Assembly (NCBI GenBank): GCA_947475645.1
Contig: CANJNU010000023.1
Coordinates: 1-8,278 of the forward strand
Source of the DNA: Bacteriovoracaceae bacterium
GTDB taxonomy: Bacteria; Bdellovibrionota; UBA1018
Length of the DNA: 8,278 bases
Direction: 5' to 3'
Within the stretch, counting starts at the first letter, position 1. Every line of letters begins with the position of its first letter. Both the position numbers and the translations under genes were made by a program. The notes beneath the pieces were generated by a model that saw only the letters and a program-made list of their open reading frames with translations, was not told the origin of the DNA and ran no database searches. Below, piece after piece: positions 4,813 to 8,278 of the stretch.

Positions 4813-6504
4813 ATGGCAGAAAGAAGAGTTCGCCTTTCGCTGACGCCGAATGCCAAGCTCGTACTCTCCAAGCGTTACCTTTGGCGCGACGAGAGGGGTC
4901 ATGCCGTGGAGTCGCCGACGGAGCTTTTCCGCCGGGTTGCGCATAGGATTGCATCGACGGAGCGGGTTGGAAAGAAGAAGTGGGAGAATGCTTTTTTCGA
5001 GATGATGGTTGCTGGGCGTTTTTTGCCTAATTCGCCTACATTGATGAATGCTGGACGTGAGGCCGGACAGCTCTCGGCGTGTTTCGTGCTTCCGGTTGAA
5101 GACTCATTGGAGAGTGTTTTTGACTCACTCAAGGCAGCCGCTCAGATTCATCAGTCGGGTGGGGGTACGGGATTCTCGTTTTCGAGGCTTCGACCCAAAG
5201 GCGCGAGAGTAAAGAGCAGTTCGGGCGTAGCGTCCGGGCCCGTATCGTTTATTCGGGTGTTTGATATGGCAACTGAGACCATCAAGCAAGGAGGGGTGAG
5301 ACGGGGCGCGAATATGGCGGTTTTAGGCGTGGGTCATCCCGATATCTCTGAATTTATTTCAGTGAAGCGAGAGTTTAAAGAGCTGACTAATTTTAATATC
5401 TCAGTCGGAACCACTCGCGCATTCATGGAAGCCGTGAGTGCCGATGGTTTATATCAGTTGGATTTTAGTGCAGAAGAACGGCGAGCGCGCCAAGTGTTGG
5501 ACCAACTGGTGGACGCCGCTTGGACGTGTGGTGATCCCGGGCTTGTTTTCTTGGACCGAATCAATCAGCTGAATCCAACTCCACGATTGGGCCCGATGGA
5601 GAGTACCAATCCATGCGGCGAGCAGCCGTTACTTCCGTTTGAGTCTTGTAACCTGGGGTCGTTGAATTTGAGTAAATACGGGCTGGAGGGTTCGTTTGAT
5701 TTTGCGCTTTTCCGTCTAGATATTCGGCGTGCCGTTCGGTTTCTCGATAATGTCATTGAGTGCAATCACTACCCGCTTGTTGAGAGCGAACGAGTTACCC
5801 GGTCGAATCGGAAGATCGGTTTAGGAGTGATGGGTTTGGCTGACCTTCTTCTATTTCTGCAAATTCCTTATGATTCGCCTGAGGCAAGACGGTGGGGCGA
5901 GCTTTTAATGTCGTTTCTGGATCGTGAGGCAAAAGCGGAGTCGATGAGGTTGGCGGTTGAGCGGGGAGCGTTCAAAAACTGGAAAGGCTCGCTTTGGGAT
6001 AGGCTGGGGTATCCGAAAATGCGAAACGCGACGGTCAGCACAGTTGCGCCCACGGGAACAATCAGTATGATTGCAGGCTGCTCAAGCGGAATCGAGCCGA
6101 TCTTCGCCGCTCGATTTGAGCGGAATGTGCTGGATGGTGAGAGCTTGCGGGAAATTCATCCTGCAGTTCAACGACAGTTAAGACGCCTCGGCGTGAGCGT
6201 GCAAGCGGCCCTTGAATTAAGTGATGCGGAGATAGGTATTCGACTGGGTGCCGCGTGGTCGCCCGCATTTAGTGTTGGGGTTGAGGGGCATGTTCGAATG
6301 CAGGCAGCCTTTCAGCGCCATTCGGATAGTGCGGTTTCGAAGACGATTAACTTACCGATGACCGCCTCGCGAGACGACGTGCGGAAAGCCTACCTGCTTG
6401 CTTATGAATTAGGCTGTAAAGGAATTACGATTTATCGAGATCGAAGTAGGCCAGCGCAGGTACTGGTTGCTACGGCACCTGCGAATGTGTGTCCGAGTTG
6501 TTAG
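4813..6504 (+). CDS. nrdJ: Adenosylcobalamin-dependent (class II) ribonucleoside-diphosphate reductase
   Basis: NrdJ reduces ribonucleotides to deoxyribonucleotides using a radical generated from adenosylcobalamin, so it needs neither oxygen nor a separate radical subunit. Core landmarks in the 563-residue product are FLPNSPTLMNAG (70-81), the first active-site redox Cys90 in SACF, GGGTGFSFSRLRP (116-128), the radical-site motif NPCGEQPLLPFESCNLGSLNL (266-286) with thiyl Cys268, Glu270 and partner Cys279, and the phosphate-binding loop PTGTISMIAGCSSGIEP (413-429). The C terminus is CPSC (560-563), a likely shuttle thiol pair that recharges the active site. The protein is short for the family: no N-terminal ATP-cone is visible, and the longer Cys-rich tail of many homologues is missing. 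A longer reading from 4588 runs antisense through the aldehyde dehydrogenase and is rejected. The ATG at 4813 (GTG directly before it) fits the conserved N terminus but lacks a Shine-Dalgarno sequence. The stop is 10 nt from the tRNA-Gly gene on the other strand. Confidence 0.93.
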   Translation: MAERRVRLSLTPNAKLVLSKRYLWRDERGHAVESPTELFRRVAHRIASTERVGKKKWENAFFEMMVAGRFLPNSPTLMNAGREAGQLSACFVLPVEDSLESVFDSLKAAAQIHQSGGGTGFSFSRLRPKGARVKSSSGVASGPVSFIRVFDMATETIKQGGVRRGANMAVLGVGHPDISEFISVKREFKELTNFNISVGTTRAFMEAVSADGLYQLDFSAEERRARQVLDQLVDAAWTCGDPGLVFLDRINQLNPTPRLGPMESTNPCGEQPLLPFESCNLGSLNLSKYGLEGSFDFALFRLDIRRAVRFLDNVIECNHYPLVESERVTRSNRKIGLGVMGLADLLLFLQIPYDSPEARRWGELLMSFLDREAKAESMRLAVERGAFKNWKGSLWDRLGYPKMRNATVSTVAPTGTISMIAGCSSGIEPIFAARFERNVLDGESLREIHPAVQRQLRRLGVSVQAALELSDAEIGIRLGAAWSPAFSVGVEGHVRMQAAFQRHSDSAVSKTINLPMTASRDDVRKAYLLAYELGCKGITIYRDRSRPAQVLVATAPANVCPSC

Positions 6505-6506
6505 GT

Positions 6507-6514
6507 AAAAAAAA
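6507..6514 (-). terminator. T-tract directly after tRNA-Gly
   Basis: On the minus strand eight T residues follow the CCA end of tRNA-Gly without any gap. A T-run right behind the folded tRNA could end its transcription, although no separate G+C-rich hairpin is present. For nrdJ transcripts, reading the other way, this is an A-run of no terminator value. Confidence 0.4.
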
Positions 6515-6591
6515 TGGAGCGGGCGAAGGGGTTCGAACCCTCGACCTCAAGCTTGGGAAGCTCGCACTCTAGCCAACTGAGCTACACCCGC
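6515..6591 (-). tRNA. tRNA-Gly (anticodon CCC)
   Basis: The minus strand folds into a complete 77-nt cloverleaf: acceptor stem GCGGGTG with CGCCCGC (one G-T pair), D arm GCTC/GAGT with loop AGTTGGCTA, anticodon stem CGAGC/GCTTG with loop TTCCCAA, a 5-nt variable loop, and T arm GAGGG-TTCGAAC-CCCTT. The anticodon CCC reads GGG glycine codons. The discriminator base is T, as in bacterial glycine tRNAs, and the CCA end is encoded in the gene. The sequence is close to the E. coli tRNA-Gly(CCC) as I remember it. It is convergent with nrdJ and divergent from mnmG. Confidence 0.97.
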
Positions 6592-6624
6592 ACCGTGTGC
6601 AATCCAGTTCGATCGCAGATTTTG

Positions 6625-6653
6625 AAATTAACCGATTCTTTTCCGATAGGCAA
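6625..6653 (-). promoter_or_regulatory. Weak candidate promoter of tRNA-Gly
   Basis: On the minus strand TTGCCT (6653-6648), 17 nt, then TAATTT (6630-6625), placing a start near 6618 and a 5' leader of about 27 nt for RNase P to remove. On the plus strand the same region offers TTGAAA (6622-6627) and GATAGG (6645-6650) as an equally weak candidate for mnmG, so the two promoters may overlap. Confidence 0.25.
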
Positions 6654-6672
6654 GTGCGCGTGTTGACTCGGA

Positions 6673-8278
6673 ATGGCACAAAGTGTTAACGACGCGGCTA
6701 TGCGGGTCTTTGATGTGATTGTGATTGGCGGGGGACATGCGGGCACAGAAGCGGCTCATGCCGCCGCTCGCATGGGTTGCCGTACTGCGTTGGTGACACT
6801 TCGCGCGGATCGTATTGGATTTATGTCTTGTAATCCAGCGATGGGCGGCCTAGCAAAAGGGCAACTTGTGAAGGAAATCGATGCTTTAGGCGGCATTATG
6901 GGAATGAATACGGATAAAACCGCGATTCAATACCGCCGCCTGAACTCGAGTAAGGGACCGGCGGTACGGTCGTCGCGAGCCCAGTGCGATAAGGCCCTTT
7001 ACGCGTTAAGAATGCAGGAGTTTTTACAGACGGTAGAGAACCTGAGCGTGTTAGAGGCCGAGGTTGACGAACTGACGGTCGAGGCGGGACGAATTGCCGG
7101 AGTTCTATTGAAAGACGGGACGAGTCTGACGGCGCGTACTGTGATTGTGACTTCGGGCACATTTATGCGCGCCATGATGTTTACCGGTTTCGAGCAAACC
7201 GAAGGCGGTCGGGTCGGAGACGAAGCATCACGCGGGTTGAGTGGAAGCTTAGAGCGACTTGGATTTCGCCTGGCGCGGCTGAAGACCGGAACACCGCCGC
7301 GGCTTCATCGCGACAGTATTGATTATTCTCGGGTTGAGGCTCAATGGGGTGATGAGCAGCCCATTCCATTTTCGTTCTATTTTCGGCCCGAGTCCTTTCC
7401 CCTTCTTCCTCAGGTGGCTTGTCACATTACCTATACGAATCCCCAAACCCACGAGTTGATCGAAGCCAATTTTCATCGTTCACCGATGTTCAGTGGGTTG
7501 ATTCAAGGCGTGGGACCCCGGTATTGTCCTTCTATCGAGGACAAAGTGAAGCGGTTTCGCGAGCGCGAGAGACATCAGATTTTTCTAGAGCCCGAGGGGC
7601 TCTCAACCGATGAAGTTTATGTGAACGGGATTTCAACCAGTCTTCCCGCCGATGTACAGGAGAAGTTTGTTCGTTCGATCGTGGGGCTGGAGAATGCGCA
7701 ATTTATCCGTTACGGCTACGCGGTTGAATATGACTGTATCGATGCTCGACAGTTGAAACTCACGTTCGAAAGTAAGGATGTGGCGGGTTTATTCTTTGCG
7801 GGCCAAGTGAACGGCACCTCTGGTTATGAGGAGGCGGGTGCTCAGGGGCTGATCGCTGGAATTAATGCTGCACGCCTTGTTCAGGAGAAGGACGCATTTG
7901 TACTCTCCCGGTTAGATGGGTACATGGGCGTATTGGTTGACGACCTGGTGACTAAGGGTACGGACGAGCCGTATCGAATGTTTACGTCGCGTGCCGAATA
8001 TCGACTCTTGTTGAGAGAGGATAATGCCGACCTTCGATTAAGTGAGCTGGGTTATGAACTGGGCTTACTGAAGGGGCCTGACTATGAACGGTTTGTACAG
8101 CGCAGGGATTCGATTGAAACTTGGAGCCGGGCAATTGAAAACAGATATTTTTTACCCACGCCCGAGATCAATAGTGCCCTTGTCGAAAAAGGGACAGCGG
8201 CATTAAGGGATAGAGTCTCTGCGGAGGTTCTTCTGAGAAGGCCCGAGATTGTTTGGGCAGATCTTTGCGATTTGGGAC
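6673..8278 (+). CDS. mnmG: tRNA uridine-5-carboxymethylaminomethyl synthesis enzyme MnmG (runs off right edge)
   Basis: MnmG (GidA) is the FAD protein that, with the GTPase MnmE, places a carboxymethylaminomethyl-type group on U34 of certain tRNAs in the cytoplasm. The 535 codons seen cover most of a protein normally about 620 residues long; the C-terminal helical domain is cut by the window end. Visible are the Rossmann FAD motif VIVIGGGHAGTEAA (15-28), SCNPAMGGLAKGQLVKE (52-68) with conserved Cys53, KTGTPPR (204-210), signature 1 GPRYCPSIEDKV (281-292) with Cys285, signature 2 GQVNGTSGYEEAGAQG (377-392), and TSRAEYRLLLREDNAD (438-453). I took the first in-frame ATG (6673); an in-frame TGA lies 9 nt before it. 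The ATG at 6700 (MRVFDVIVIGG) is a real alternative, giving the N-terminal length most homologues have. Neither has a Shine-Dalgarno sequence. mnmE, its functional partner, is not in the window. Confidence 0.97.
   Translation, partial: MAQSVNDAAMRVFDVIVIGGGHAGTEAAHAAARMGCRTALVTLRADRIGFMSCNPAMGGLAKGQLVKEIDALGGIMGMNTDKTAIQYRRLNSSKGPAVRSSRAQCDKALYALRMQEFLQTVENLSVLEAEVDELTVEAGRIAGVLLKDGTSLTARTVIVTSGTFMRAMMFTGFEQTEGGRVGDEASRGLSGSLERLGFRLARLKTGTPPRLHRDSIDYSRVEAQWGDEQPIPFSFYFRPESFPLLPQVACHITYTNPQTHELIEANFHRSPMFSGLIQGVGPRYCPSIEDKVKRFRERERHQIFLEPEGLSTDEVYVNGISTSLPADVQEKFVRSIVGLENAQFIRYGYAVEYDCIDARQLKLTFESKDVAGLFFAGQVNGTSGYEEAGAQGLIAGINAARLVQEKDAFVLSRLDGYMGVLVDDLVTKGTDEPYRMFTSRAEYRLLLREDNADLRLSELGYELGLLKGPDYERFVQRRDSIETWSRAIENRYFLPTPEINSALVEKGTAALRDRVSAEVLLRRPEIVWADLCDLG

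Noticed and set aside
6896..7476. Several minus-strand frames of 62-88 codons.
   Set aside because: All lie antisense to well-conserved mnmG sequence and have no recognisable features.

Overview
The window is a bacterial chromosomal housekeeping region, about half G+C and densely packed, with no sign of mobile DNA. The gene set is the classic neighbourhood of a replication-initiator gene. It suggests a Gram-negative bacterium of proteobacterial type, because it has a YidC with a large N-terminal periplasmic domain and the rpmH-rnpA-yidD-yidC order. The B12-dependent ribonucleotide reductase and the style of RnpA and DnaA recall the Bdellovibrio/deltaproteobacterial side of the tree. That placement is from memory and is not proven by the sequence.

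Layout. Positions 1-1537 (minus strand) hold a tight operon: rpmH (ribosomal protein L34), rnpA (RNase P protein), yidD (small membrane-protein insertion factor) and the first 254 codons of yidC (membrane insertase), which runs off the left edge. Positions 1538-1743 are a 206-bp divergent control region. It has a strong-looking promoter towards rpmH, a weaker candidate towards dnaA, and a 9-bp inverted repeat that would lie at the very 5' end of the rpmH mRNA. dnaA (1744-3198, plus) is complete. It converges, 8 bp apart, on an aldehyde dehydrogenase gene (3207-4778, minus). A 34-bp divergent spacer with a perfect 10-bp palindrome separates that gene from nrdJ (4813-6504, plus), a compact adenosylcobalamin-dependent ribonucleotide reductase. 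A tRNA-Gly(CCC) lies on the minus strand at 6515-6591. mnmG, the FAD-dependent tRNA-U34 modification enzyme, starts at about 6673 (plus) and runs off the right edge at codon 535.

How the genes fit together. The left operon joins translation (L34), tRNA 5' maturation (RnpA) and membrane-protein insertion (YidD, YidC). DnaA starts replication and NrdJ supplies deoxyribonucleotides. MnmG and the tRNA-Gly gene belong to tRNA supply and modification. The aldehyde dehydrogenase has no obvious link to the others. Unusually, dnaN does not follow dnaA, and I find no canonical DnaA-box cluster in any intergenic region.

I found no CRISPR array, transposon, prophage or toxin-antitoxin module, and no clearly new multi-gene system. 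The most interesting signals are regulatory: a structured rpmH leader, a palindromic -10 element that could serve both the aldehyde dehydrogenase and nrdJ genes, and four genes with no Shine-Dalgarno sequence, three of them with a candidate -10 very close to the start codon.
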